Source: Chitinolyticbacter meiyuanensis
Lineage (GTDB): Bacteria; Pseudomonadota; Gammaproteobacteria; Burkholderiales; Chitinibacteraceae
Direction of reading: 5' to 3'
NCBI RefSeq assembly: GCF_008033135.1
Contig: NZ_CP041335.1
Span: forward strand, 4,097,925 to 4,161,924
Length of the DNA: 64,000 bases
Shown here: positions 52,901-60,887 of the stretch, one piece after another
Layout of the letters: every line of letters starts with the position of its first letter
Position numbering within the stretch: position 1 is the first letter of the stretch
The notes under the pieces: model-generated
The model's input: the letters and a program-made list of their open reading frames with translations, nothing else
What the model was told of the DNA's origin: nothing
The model's database searches: none
Program-made: the position numbers and the translations under genes

Positions 52901-55900
52901 CCAACGGCAGCGCGGCCGGCCTCACCTTCCGCGCGTGGGACCAGAGCGCCGGCACCGCATCCACCAACGGCACGCGCAATACCGCCGACACCAGCACCAA
53001 CGGCGGTAGCGCCGCGTATTCCAGCGGCACCGCGCAGGCCACGCTCACCGTCAGCAGCGTCAACGACGCCCCGGTGCTGACTCCGGCCGGCCCGACACTG
53101 ACCGGCCTGACCGATTCCGACACCAACAACCCCGGCGTGGCGGTGTCCAGCTTCCTGACCGGCCATGTCACCGATGCGGACACCGGCGCGGTGCAGGGCA
53201 TCGCCCTCACCGGCCTGACCTCCGGCACCGGCACCTGGCAATACAGCACCAACGGCGGCGCCAGCTGGCAGAACGTCGGCGCGGTCTCCGACGCCTCCGC
53301 GCTGCTGCTGCGCAGCGGCGACCGGGTACGCTTCGTGCCCGATGGCATCAACGGCGGCAACGTCAGCCTGACCTACCACGCCTGGGATCAGAGCGGCACC
53401 ACCGCCGGCCAGCAGGGCACCAAGGTCGACGCCAGCGCCACCGGCGGCGCCAATCCGTTCTCGGCCGCCAGCGATACCGCCACCCTGACCGTCACCGCCA
53501 TCGATGACGCGCCGGTGGTCACCGCCAGCGGCGGCAGCGCCGCCTTCGTCGAAGGCAACAACGTGACCTCGACCCCGGTGGTGATCGATAGCGGCCTCAC
53601 CGTGTCCGACAGCGATTCGCCGCAGCTCTCCAGCGCCACGGTGGCGATCAGCGGCAACTTCCTCGGCAGTCAGGACGTGCTGGCCTTCACCAACAATCCG
53701 GCCACCATGGGCGACATCGTCGCCAGCTACGACAGCGGCACCGGCATCCTGACGCTGACCTCGGCCGCCGGTGCTTCCGCCGCGCAATGGCAGGCCGCGC
53801 TGCGCAGCGTCACCTACAGCAACAGCTCGGATACCCCATCCAGCCTCGACCGCACCATCACCTTCAAGGTCAACGACGGCAACAGCGACAGCAGCGGCGC
53901 CGACCGCACCGTCACCGTCGTCGCCACCAACGACGCGCCGACCGTGTCGATGCCAGCCAGCCTGACCGCAGCCGAGGACACCGCCACCGCCATCACCGGC
54001 ATCAGCTTTGCCGACGCGGACGCCGGCAGCGCCAGTGTCACCGTCACCCTGTCGGTCGGCAGTGGCACGCTGTCCGCCACCAGCGGCGGCGGCGTCACCA
54101 TCGGCGGCACCGCCAGCGCCCTGACGCTGTCGGGCTCGATCGCCAACATCAATGCCTTCATCACCGGCGGCGCCGTGCAGTTCCTGGGTGCGGCCAACAG
54201 CACCGCCAGCGTCACCCTCACCGCCGGCATCAACGACGGCGGCCAATCCGGCGGCGCAGCGCAGACCGGCAGCGGCACGGTCACCATCGCCATCACTCCG
54301 GTCAACGATGCGCCGCACGTCAGCGCGCCTCCGTCCATCGCTGTCACCGAGGACGTGACCACCGCGCTGATCGGCATCAGCTTCAGCGACGTCGATGCCG
54401 GCTCGGGCACGGTGAGCGTGCAGTTCAGCGTCGCGCCGGGCAGCGGCACCCTCAGCGCCACCGGCGCGTCCGGCGTCACCGTGCTCGGCTCGGGCACCGG
54501 CACGCTCAGCCTCAGCGGCACGTTGTCCGACATCAATGCCTTCGTCACCGGTGGCGCGGTCAGCTACACCACCGCGGCCAACGCCACCGGCAACGTGGTG
54601 CTCGACGTGACCATCGACGACGGCGGCAACACCGGCAGCGGCGGCAGCCAGACCGACCACACCACCGTCACCCTTACCGTCACCACCGTCAACGACGCCC
54701 CGGTCAACAGCGTGCCAGGCACCCAGAGCGTGTTGCAGGACGGCACCCTGGTGTTCAGCACCGGCAACGGCAACGCGCTGTCGATCGCCGACGTGGACGT
54801 CGGCGGCGGCACGATACGCGTCACCCTCACCGCCAGCAACGGCCTGCTCACCCTGGGCAGCCTCAGCGGGGTGAGCTTCCTGGTCGGCAACGGTACCGGC
54901 GACGGCACCATGGTGTTCGAAGGCAACCTCAGCGCCATCAACAACGCCCTGGCCGGCCTGTCGTTCGCCCCCACCGGCGGCTACTACGGCCCCGCCTCGG
55001 TGCAGATCACCACCGACGACCTCGGCCAATCGGGCAGCGGTGGTGGTCAGACCGATACCGACACCATCCTGATCAACGTGGCCCAACCGAACCCAGGGAT
55101 CATCAGCGTGGCCAGCAGCAGCGCCAACGGCAGCTACAAGGTCGGCGACACCGTCAACATCACCGTCACCTTCGACCAGGCCGTCAACGTCAGCGGCGGC
55201 ACGCCAACCTTGCTGCTGGAAACCGGCGCCATCGACCGCAATGCCGTCTACGTGGGCGGCAGCGGCAGCAGCACGCTCACCTTCGCCTATGTGGTGCAGG
55301 CTGGCGACCACAGCGCCGACCTCGACTACATCGGCACCAACGCGCTGTCGCTCAATGGCGCCACCATCGACAGCGTCAGCCTTGGCAACCCGGCCTTCAA
55401 CACCCTGCCCTTGCCCGGTGCGGCAGATAGTCTGGGCGCCAATGCCGCGCTGGTGATCGATGGCGTCGCACCCATCGTCAGCTCGGTCAGCGTGCCCGCC
55501 AACGGCACCTATGTGGCCGGCCAGAACCTCGACTTCACCGTCAACTTCAGCGAGAGCGTCACCGTCGACACCAGCGGCGGCACGCCGCGCCTTGCCGTGA
55601 CGCTCGATACCGGCGGCACCGTCTATGCCAGCTATGTGTCGGGCTCCGGCACCGGCGCGCTGCTGTTCCGCCTCACCGTTGCCACAGGCCAGCTCGACAA
55701 CAATGGCATCACGCTCGGCAGCAGCCTCGATGTGAACGGCGGCACGATACGCGACGCGGTCGGCAATGATGCGATTGCTACGCTCAATTCAGCCGGCCCC
55801 ACCAATAACGTGCAGATCGATGCCATAGCGCCCGTGGCAAGCGCGATCAGCCGCGTGGATGCCACACCCACCGGCGCCGACAGCGTGCGCTTTACCGTCA

Positions 55901-57285
55901 CCTTCAGTGAAGCCGTCAGCGGCGTCGATGCTGGCGACTTTGTGCTCGCCGTCTCCGGTACTGCATCAGGCACCATCACGGGTGTGATCCAGATCGATGC
56001 CCGCACCTATACCGTGACCGTAGGCAGCGTCACCGGTGACGGCACACTCGGCATCAACCTGAGCGGCAGCGGCACCGGCATCACGGATACGATCGGCAAT
56101 GCCATGACGGGCGGCTTGACCGGCGCTCGCTATGCCATCGACAACAGCGGGCCCGTCATACTCGACGTCATAGCACCGACAGATGGTAGTTATCGTGCCG
56201 GAAATACGCTCACCTTCACGTTGAATACATCGGAGACCACTGTCGTCGACACCACCGCAGGCACGCCGCGGCTGAAGCTCGATATTGGCGGAGAGGTCGT
56301 TTACGCGAACTATGTGGCGGGTTCCGGCAGCAGTGCCTTGGTGTTCCAGTACACGGTGCTTTCCGGACAAAGCGACACCGATGGCATTGCGGTCACCGCT
56401 TTCGAAGCGAACGGTGCAGTACTGCGCGACACCGCAGGCAACATTGCGGATACCAGCCTGCCCGCCGTCGACACCGACGGTGTCCTGGTCAATGCTGGAT
56501 CGCCATTCGTTCCGCCACCGGCGCCGGTTCCTGCACCGCCGACGCCTGCCCCAGTTCCTCCGGTGGTGGTGATCTCCACACCACCGATCGCCACCATCCC
56601 GCTCGATCCAGGTGTGCCGATCGAAGTACCGAACACGCTCAATCCCACTGGCGGCAGCATGGGCGGCGTTAGCGTCCTCGGCAATCCGTTCAGTCCCGAT
56701 CCGCTCTCCAGCAACGGCAGCACCTTCCAGCCGGTCGAATCACGCACCGCCTTCATCGAGCTCGGCAGTGCCTCCGGCACCGGCCTGCAGGCCATGCCCG
56801 AAATCGGCAACTTCTCGGTGCAAGCCGGCCAGCCGCTCAACATCGCCCTGCCAATGTCGACCTTCAGCCACAGCGACAGGAATGCCGAGGTGACCGTGGA
56901 AGTCCGGCTGGCTGATGGCCGACCGCTGCCGAACTGGCTGAAATTCGACCCGGTGACGGGCACGCTGTCCGGCCAGCCGCCCAAGGGCCTGAACCAGAAG
57001 CTGGTGATCGAGGTGATCGCCCGTGATGCCAAGGGCAATCGCGCCAGCAGCCACCTCGACCTGAATGTGAGGGCAGCGGCGGCGGCCGATACCCGCTCCG
57101 ATGCGGCCGACATCGTGCAGTCGCACGGGCTCGCTGCGGCGGATGCGCCCCATAGCGCGGCGCTGCTGGCCGGCAAGCCATCGCTGGCTGCGCAATTCGA
57201 CCAGTTCGGCCGCACGGCGCGCCACGCCGAGGCAGCAAATCTGCTACACCATCTGCAAAAGCAAGGCGAGCCGCAGCGCGCCTGA
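49915..57285 (+). CDS. Giant repeat surface/secreted protein with LEPR-like N-terminus, DUF4347 and cadherin/Bap-like repeats
   Basis: 2456 residues with no Sec signal peptide. Order: LEPR-like motif LEQRIMFDGAA (28-38, Gln where Pro is usual), a low-complexity linker, DUF4347 (about 86-245; VQILAHGYSGDLWLG, LIYACNTADGERG), a glycine-rich beta-helix-like region (248-605, starting ITVTSNADTGAGTLRNQI), eight cadherin-like/VCBS-like modules most ending in VNDAP-type motifs (about 608-1723), Bap-like Ig modules (about 1725-2195), a Pro-rich hinge (PPPAPVPAPPTPAPVPP), a putative-Ig (He_PIG) domain (2294-2387) and a C-terminal helix. No RTX GGxGxD repeats are seen. It is probably a surface adhesin or a released protein. 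The four downstream genes look like its exporter. Confidence 0.88.
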   Translation: MWWNKSKTMQDASSQRPARTGSPLILALEQRIMFDGAAVVTAVDAAHDAAPARDTHADAASASNSADHAPVAPAAILPSQAEPAGRNVLFVDARIRDADKLLADLKPNTEVVYLRADQDGLTQMNTYLAGHPGAQSVQILAHGYSGDLWLGSSYLSAENLNTYSDSLARLGNNMAQGGDILIYACNTADGERGLTFVDALAAGTGRDIAASSNRTGAGSDWVLEVTRGSIESTSVLSAQAEHGYQYNLATITVTSNADTGAGTLRNQIAAATTGDTITFSGAMTVGLTSQLVINKNLTIDGDLNNDGVADVTLDAIYRSRVLQVQAGSNVMLDGLVITRGLVSGDGGDAGSGLAAANAFGGGIWNAGTLTLLNTSVTANAAAGGGGGGGNFAYDGGGGGGGGALGGGIGGRGGESGVSDNLGGSGSANQGGHGGADSAFPGMGGQGGTGVGGAGGSYLGYSTGGTGGTATNGSISIGGGGGGLGTDATGGAGGSAAGGIYNAVGGTINVIGNSIISNNLGAGGGGGGGGAGGSLGNQNGGAGGRGVGAVWNKGTFNITTANNAAMTNNGAGSGAGGQELGTGSPGPSPAAVTGIYNDGGALNTSYVPNAPPVLGGLQGDSVTFTEGDSARLIDLGSNATVSDGDSADYNGGSVRVSITTNRVTAEDLLSIRNQGIGAGQIGVSGSTITYGGVTIGTFTGGSGSNDLVITFNSASATPAAVEALLHNLVYNNSNVDNPTASARTLSVTVYDGDSYTTTTNTVTVTVVAVNDAPTLSPANSNTSYTEGGSAAVLSGSLTLADVDSTTFQGATVTVSDFRAGDVLSVGAPNGFTVSYDSGTGVLTLSGGGSLASLQAALRSITYSSTSDDPTAGGTDATRQINFTVTDSGGATSTAVTAQVALTGVNDAPTLSGGPYTWAGTSEDATSSAVTVSTLLGSTTHADPDGPASGIAITGSSGGGTWEYSTDGVTWAGVGAVSNSAALLLSSTTQLRFVPDGANGSAAGLTFRAWDQSAGTASTNGTRNTADTSTNGGSAAYSSGTAQATLTVSSVNDAPVLTPAGPTLTGLTDSDTNNPGVAVSSFLTGHVTDADTGAVQGIALTGLTSGTGTWQYSTNGGASWQNVGAVSDASALLLRSGDRVRFVPDGINGGNVSLTYHAWDQSGTTAGQQGTKVDASATGGANPFSAASDTATLTVTAIDDAPVVTASGGSAAFVEGNNVTSTPVVIDSGLTVSDSDSPQLSSATVAISGNFLGSQDVLAFTNNPATMGDIVASYDSGTGILTLTSAAGASAAQWQAALRSVTYSNSSDTPSSLDRTITFKVNDGNSDSSGADRTVTVVATNDAPTVSMPASLTAAEDTATAITGISFADADAGSASVTVTLSVGSGTLSATSGGGVTIGGTASALTLSGSIANINAFITGGAVQFLGAANSTASVTLTAGINDGGQSGGAAQTGSGTVTIAITPVNDAPHVSAPPSIAVTEDVTTALIGISFSDVDAGSGTVSVQFSVAPGSGTLSATGASGVTVLGSGTGTLSLSGTLSDINAFVTGGAVSYTTAANATGNVVLDVTIDDGGNTGSGGSQTDHTTVTLTVTTVNDAPVNSVPGTQSVLQDGTLVFSTGNGNALSIADVDVGGGTIRVTLTASNGLLTLGSLSGVSFLVGNGTGDGTMVFEGNLSAINNALAGLSFAPTGGYYGPASVQITTDDLGQSGSGGGQTDTDTILINVAQPNPGIISVASSSANGSYKVGDTVNITVTFDQAVNVSGGTPTLLLETGAIDRNAVYVGGSGSSTLTFAYVVQAGDHSADLDYIGTNALSLNGATIDSVSLGNPAFNTLPLPGAADSLGANAALVIDGVAPIVSSVSVPANGTYVAGQNLDFTVNFSESVTVDTSGGTPRLAVTLDTGGTVYASYVSGSGTGALLFRLTVATGQLDNNGITLGSSLDVNGGTIRDAVGNDAIATLNSAGPTNNVQIDAIAPVASAISRVDATPTGADSVRFTVTFSEAVSGVDAGDFVLAVSGTASGTITGVIQIDARTYTVTVGSVTGDGTLGINLSGSGTGITDTIGNAMTGGLTGARYAIDNSGPVILDVIAPTDGSYRAGNTLTFTLNTSETTVVDTTAGTPRLKLDIGGEVVYANYVAGSGSSALVFQYTVLSGQSDTDGIAVTAFEANGAVLRDTAGNIADTSLPAVDTDGVLVNAGSPFVPPPAPVPAPPTPAPVPPVVVISTPPIATIPLDPGVPIEVPNTLNPTGGSMGGVSVLGNPFSPDPLSSNGSTFQPVESRTAFIELGSASGTGLQAMPEIGNFSVQAGQPLNIALPMSTFSHSDRNAEVTVEVRLADGRPLPNWLKFDPVTGTLSGQPPKGLNQKLVIEVIARDAKGNRASSHLDLNVRAAAAADTRSDAADIVQSHGLAAADAPHSAALLAGKPSLAAQFDQFGRTARHAEAANLLHHLQKQGEPQRA
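51061..51120 (+). repeat. Two GGC microsatellites, (GGC)7 and (GGC)8, in the glycine-rich region
   Basis: (GGC)7 at 51061-51081 and (GGC)8 at 51097-51120 encode poly-Gly. Gain or loss of a unit keeps the frame, so they can change the protein length without disrupting it. Confidence 0.9.
51490..51497 (+). repeat. Run of eight G within the giant surface-protein gene
   Basis: Eight consecutive G bases form part of GGC-GGG-GGG-GGC codons. Unlike the GGC repeats, a one-base slip here shifts the frame and truncates the protein near residue 530, before the repeat modules. It is a candidate phase-variation tract. Confidence 0.85.
51739..55085 (+). repeat. Array of cadherin-like/VCBS-like repeat modules
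   Basis: About eight 95-150-residue modules; most end in a VNDAP-like linker (near residues 768, 903, 1049, 1196, 1338, 1462, 1592). Pairs are more alike: modules three and four share the WEYSTDG/WQYSTNG and FVPDG segments, and modules six and seven share a NINAF(I/V)TGGAV element. This points to local duplication. Confidence 0.8.
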
Positions 57286-57322
57286 CGTACAACCGCGAAA
57301 CCTCAGTAGAAAGGACAACCAT

Positions 57323-58819
57323 TTGAACGCTCATCACCTGCCCCTGCGCCCGTTGGCCGCGCTCGTCGCGGGCGCCCTGCTCGCCGGCTGCGCCATTCAG
57401 CCTACCCCGTTGACCCAGGATGAACGCCAAGCCGAGATCGCCAAGCAGCGCAGCATCATGTTCGCTGACCAGGAAGCGATCAGCGGGCCGATCACGCTGG
57501 ACGAGGCAATGGCACGCGCGCTCAAGTACAACCTCGATCACCGGCTCAAGATCATGGAAGAGGCACTGTCGCAACGGCAGCTCGACCTTGCCAAGTTCGA
57601 CCTGCTGCCCAAGCTGACCGCCGACGCCGGCTACTTCTGGCGCAACAACGACGCGGCATCCTCATCCAAGGATTACTACACCGGCGAGCAATCGTTGGTG
57701 CCATCCACCTCGTCCGACCGCGAGCACAACACCGGCGATCTCACCATGTCGTGGAACGTGCTCGACTTCGGCGTCAGCTACTACACGGCCAAGCAGCAAT
57801 CGGACCGCGTGCTGGTGATGCGCGAGCGCCGCCGCAAGGTGGTGCACCTGATGATGCAGCAGGTACGCCAGGCCTACTGGCAGGCAGTCGGAGCCCAGCA
57901 GCTTGAGGGCAAGATCATGCCACTGCTGGAACTCACCCGCCGCGCACTGGCCGATTCGCGCAAGATCGAGAAGGAGAAGCTGCAGGCCCCACTCGATACG
58001 CTCAACTATCAGCGCCAGCTGCTCGACATCCTGCGCCAGCTCGAAGGCGTGCGCGATGAACTGGCCCAAGCCAAGCCACGGCTCGCTTCGATCATGAACG
58101 TGGCGCCGGGCGACCCCTACCAGCTCGCCGTACCGAGCGGCTTCTCCACGCCTCGGTTGCCGATCACGCCCGATGCGATGGAGGAAACCGCAATGATGAA
58201 CCGCCCCGAGTTGATCGAGGCGGGCTACAACGAGCGCATCGGCCTGTTTGAAACCAAGAAGGCACTGGCCAAGGTGCTGCCTGGCATCAACATCGAGTTC
58301 GGCGCCAACTACGACAGCGACAGCTACCTGGTGAACAACAACTGGCGTGACCTGGGCCTGCGTGTGAGCTGGAACCTGATGAACCTAGTCAATTACGCGA
58401 ACATCCGCGACACCGCCCAGGCACAGTACGACGTTGCCAAGCAGCAGCATCTGGCGCTCAACATGGCCGTGCTCACCCAGGTGCACGTGGCCTATCGCGA
58501 CTACGTGGGCCGTCAGCGCCAGTACGAGCTGTCCGACGAATTGAACGAGGTCGACCAGCGCATCCTTACTCACACCCGCAACGCCGCCAAGGCCGATGCC
58601 CAGGGCAAGTTGTCCGAGATCCGCGCGCAGGCCAGCGCCATGATGTCGGAGCTGCGGCTGTACCAGAGCTACGGCGCACTGCAGAATGCCTACGGCCAGA
58701 TGTTGGCAACGCTGGGTCTCGATCCGGTGCCGGAAACGGTGCAGGCGCATGACCTTGCCACGCTGCGCACGGCGATCGCCACACGCGAGCAGGAACTGGT
58801 GGAACCGGAGAAGAAGTAA
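57323..58819 (+). CDS. TolC-family outer-membrane efflux lipoprotein
   Basis: 498 residues. The start is a TTG at 57323, 7 bases after AAGGA; no in-frame ATG gives a signal peptide. The N-terminus has a lipobox (LLAGC, Cys23) and then an OEP domain repeated twice, with long helices (LDEAMARALKYNLDHRLKIM, LGLRVSWNLMNLVNYANIRD). It should form the trimeric outer-membrane channel, here lipid-anchored as in OprM-type channels. The stop overlaps the adaptor start by 1 base. Confidence 0.87.
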   Translation: MNAHHLPLRPLAALVAGALLAGCAIQPTPLTQDERQAEIAKQRSIMFADQEAISGPITLDEAMARALKYNLDHRLKIMEEALSQRQLDLAKFDLLPKLTADAGYFWRNNDAASSSKDYYTGEQSLVPSTSSDREHNTGDLTMSWNVLDFGVSYYTAKQQSDRVLVMRERRRKVVHLMMQQVRQAYWQAVGAQQLEGKIMPLLELTRRALADSRKIEKEKLQAPLDTLNYQRQLLDILRQLEGVRDELAQAKPRLASIMNVAPGDPYQLAVPSGFSTPRLPITPDAMEETAMMNRPELIEAGYNERIGLFETKKALAKVLPGINIEFGANYDSDSYLVNNNWRDLGLRVSWNLMNLVNYANIRDTAQAQYDVAKQQHLALNMAVLTQVHVAYRDYVGRQRQYELSDELNEVDQRILTHTRNAAKADAQGKLSEIRAQASAMMSELRLYQSYGALQNAYGQMLATLGLDPVPETVQAHDLATLRTAIATREQELVEPEKK

Positions 58820-59565
58820 TGCGAAGTATCGTGCTCGCCAGCCTAGTGCTGGCGGCAGGCGTGGGCGCCGCACCGGCGCCCACGGCCTTTACGGGGGCCG
58901 ACAAGGATGGCCGCATCCGCACCCAGCTGATGGCGCGCGAATCGGTGGTGATCTCGAGCGAGCTCAACGCCAAGATCGCCCGGCTGCCGCTCAAGGAGGG
59001 CGACAGCTTCAAGGCCGGCCAGACGCTGGTGTCGTTCGATTGCACGCTGTTCCAGGCACAGTTGCGCAAGGCCGAGGCGACCAACGAGGCCGCGCGCAAG
59101 CTGCTGGGTGTGAACCAGCGGCTGGCCGAGCTCAATTCGGTCGGCAGGCTGGAGGTGGAACAGGCCGAAGCCAAGGTCAAGGAATCGGCCGCCGAAGCGG
59201 CCTACATGCGCACCACGGTGAGCAAATGCGCCATCGGTGCCCCGTTCTCCGGCCGCGTGGCCAAGCGCATGGCCTCCAGCGCCGAGTTCGTCACGCCGGG
59301 CAAGCCGCTGCTAGAGATCGTCGACGTCAGCCAGCTGGAACTGCAGATGATCGTGCCGTCCAAGTGGCTGGCGCGGCTCAAGCCGGGCAGCACGTTCACC
59401 GTCAGCGTCGATGAGCTCGGCCAGAGCTATCCGGCCAAGGTCATCCGCATCGGCGCCAGGATTGATCCGGTCAGCCAGTCGATCGCCATCACCGGCCAGA
59501 TCACCGGCAACCATCCGGACCTGCTGCCCGGCATGAGCGGCTGGGCCAGTTTCCCGGCCAAATGA
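58819..59565 (+). CDS. Periplasmic adaptor (RND/HlyD type)
   Basis: 248 residues with a Sec signal (about 1-18). It has the biotinyl-lipoyl-like hairpin halves around a short coiled coil (NAKIARLPLKEGDSFKAGQT ... GRVAKRMASSAEFV) and beta-barrel parts (SKWLARLKPGSTFTVSVDEL). It should connect the outer-membrane channel with an inner-membrane partner. The length is on the short side for RND adaptors (usually about 350-400), and no RND pump gene is present. It overlaps the next gene by 4 bases. Confidence 0.82.
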   Translation: MRSIVLASLVLAAGVGAAPAPTAFTGADKDGRIRTQLMARESVVISSELNAKIARLPLKEGDSFKAGQTLVSFDCTLFQAQLRKAEATNEAARKLLGVNQRLAELNSVGRLEVEQAEAKVKESAAEAAYMRTTVSKCAIGAPFSGRVAKRMASSAEFVTPGKPLLEIVDVSQLELQMIVPSKWLARLKPGSTFTVSVDELGQSYPAKVIRIGARIDPVSQSIAITGQITGNHPDLLPGMSGWASFPAK

Positions 59566-60887
59566 GCGATCCCGCCGTCCAGGCGCTGCTGAGCCTCATC
59601 CAGCTCACCCATCGTGCCCGCGAAGCCAGCAGCGTCGAGGCGCTCGGCTTCGTGATGGTCAACGAAACGCTGAATCTGGTGCCCTATCGCCAGGCCGCGC
59701 TCTGGACCGAAGCCGGCCTTGGCCGCGTGGCGGCAGTATCGGGCCTGCCGCAGGCCGATCCCAATGCGCCCTATTTGCAATGGCTGACACTGCTGTGCCG
59801 CGCGCTGTCGCGCCAGCACGAGACCGTCACCGCACTCGACGCCGCCCAGGCCCCCGGCAACGCCGGTGAAGACTGGGCGGACTGGCTGCCCACCCACGCA
59901 CTGTGGCTGCCATTGAAAAGCCCCGCTGGCCAGAACGAGGGCGGCTTGCTGCTGGCGCGCGATGTGGCCTATTCCGAGCACGAGCGCGCGGCCTTGACCG
60001 AGCTGGTCCACGCCTATGGCCATGCGCTGGCTGCGTTCCAGCCGCGCGAGCGGCTCGGCGTCCGGCTCAAGACCGCACTGCGTCCTGGCAAGCTGCAGCG
60101 CCGCATCCTCGCCGGCCTCGCGCTGGCCTGCCTGATTCCCGTGAAGCTCACGGTGCTGGCGCCGGCCGAAGTCACACCGCGCCAGCCCTTCCTGGTGCGC
60201 GCCCCGCTCGACGGGGTAATCGATCGCTTCTACGTCGAGCCCAACCAGCGCGTGGCCGTCGGCACGCCCCTGTTCAACCTCGACACCGCCGCGCTGCAGA
60301 CGCGCCGTGCCGTGGCCCAGCGCGCCTACGACACAGCGCTTGAGGAATACCGACAGTCGGCCCAGCTCGCCGTCACCGACGACGAAAGCCGGCTGAAGAT
60401 GGCATTGGCGCAGGGCGAGCTTGAGCAGAAGGCGCTGGAACTGCAGTACATGACCGAGCAGTTGCAACGGGTGCAGGTGAAGGCCGAGCGCGCCGGCGTG
60501 GCGGTATTCGGCGATGTGAACGACTGGCAGGGCAAGACGGTGAGCATCGGCGAGAAAGTGCTGCTGTTGGCCGACCCAGGCAAGGTGGAACTGGTCGCGC
60601 GCATGCCTGCTGCCGAGCAGATCGGCCTTGATGTCGGCGACACCATCACGCTCTACCCCAATGCCAGCCCGACCGAATCGTTCAACGCGCGCATCGTTGG
60701 CGTCTCGTACAGCGCCGAAGAGACCGAGCAGGGCGTGCTGGCCTATCGGGTGCGCGCCACCTTCCTGCACGACACGCCGCGGCTGGGGTTGCGCGGTACA
60801 GCCAGGTTGTCCGGCCAATGGGTGCCGTTCATCTACTACGCGCTGCGCCGTCCAATCGCGACCGTGCGCCAGTGGCTGGGCTGGTGA
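59562..60887 (+). CDS. GAF-domain HlyD-family inner-membrane adaptor
   Basis: 441 residues. N-terminal cytoplasmic part (about 10-160) looks like a GAF domain (ASSVEALGFVMVNETLNLVP, YRQAALW). One membrane helix near 182-197 (ILAGLALACLIPVKLT) is followed by a HlyD-type periplasmic region: lipoyl half-motif (213-241), coiled coil (about 245-310), then the second lipoyl half and a beta barrel. It is probably an inner-membrane adaptor with a cytoplasmic sensing or binding domain. It overlaps the next gene start by 1 base at TGATG (ATG 60887). Confidence 0.8.
   Translation: MSDPAVQALLSLIQLTHRAREASSVEALGFVMVNETLNLVPYRQAALWTEAGLGRVAAVSGLPQADPNAPYLQWLTLLCRALSRQHETVTALDAAQAPGNAGEDWADWLPTHALWLPLKSPAGQNEGGLLLARDVAYSEHERAALTELVHAYGHALAAFQPRERLGVRLKTALRPGKLQRRILAGLALACLIPVKLTVLAPAEVTPRQPFLVRAPLDGVIDRFYVEPNQRVAVGTPLFNLDTAALQTRRAVAQRAYDTALEEYRQSAQLAVTDDESRLKMALAQGELEQKALELQYMTEQLQRVQVKAERAGVAVFGDVNDWQGKTVSIGEKVLLLADPGKVELVARMPAAEQIGLDVGDTITLYPNASPTESFNARIVGVSYSAEETEQGVLAYRVRATFLHDTPRLGLRGTARLSGQWVPFIYYALRRPIATVRQWLGW

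Noticed and set aside
51166..55311. A 1381-codon open frame on the minus strand, opposite the giant surface-protein gene
   Set aside because: It is a shadow of the GC-rich, repeat-rich plus-strand gene: composition is Ala/Gly/Arg/Asp-biased, there are no family motifs, and the plus-strand product has clear domains.
53787..55430. A 547-codon plus-strand frame within the giant gene
   Set aside because: His/Arg/Gln-rich low-complexity product typical of an off-frame reading of repetitive GC-rich DNA; it lies fully inside a convincing frame.
49915..57285. The giant protein as a classic RTX type I substrate
   Set aside because: I see no GGxGxD repeats and no ABC transporter gene; the C-terminus is a putative-Ig domain and a helix instead.
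57323..60887. The TolC-like and adaptor genes as a drug-efflux RND or MacAB system
   Set aside because: No RND pump or ABC gene is adjacent; the context is the giant repeat protein and the M50 fusion.
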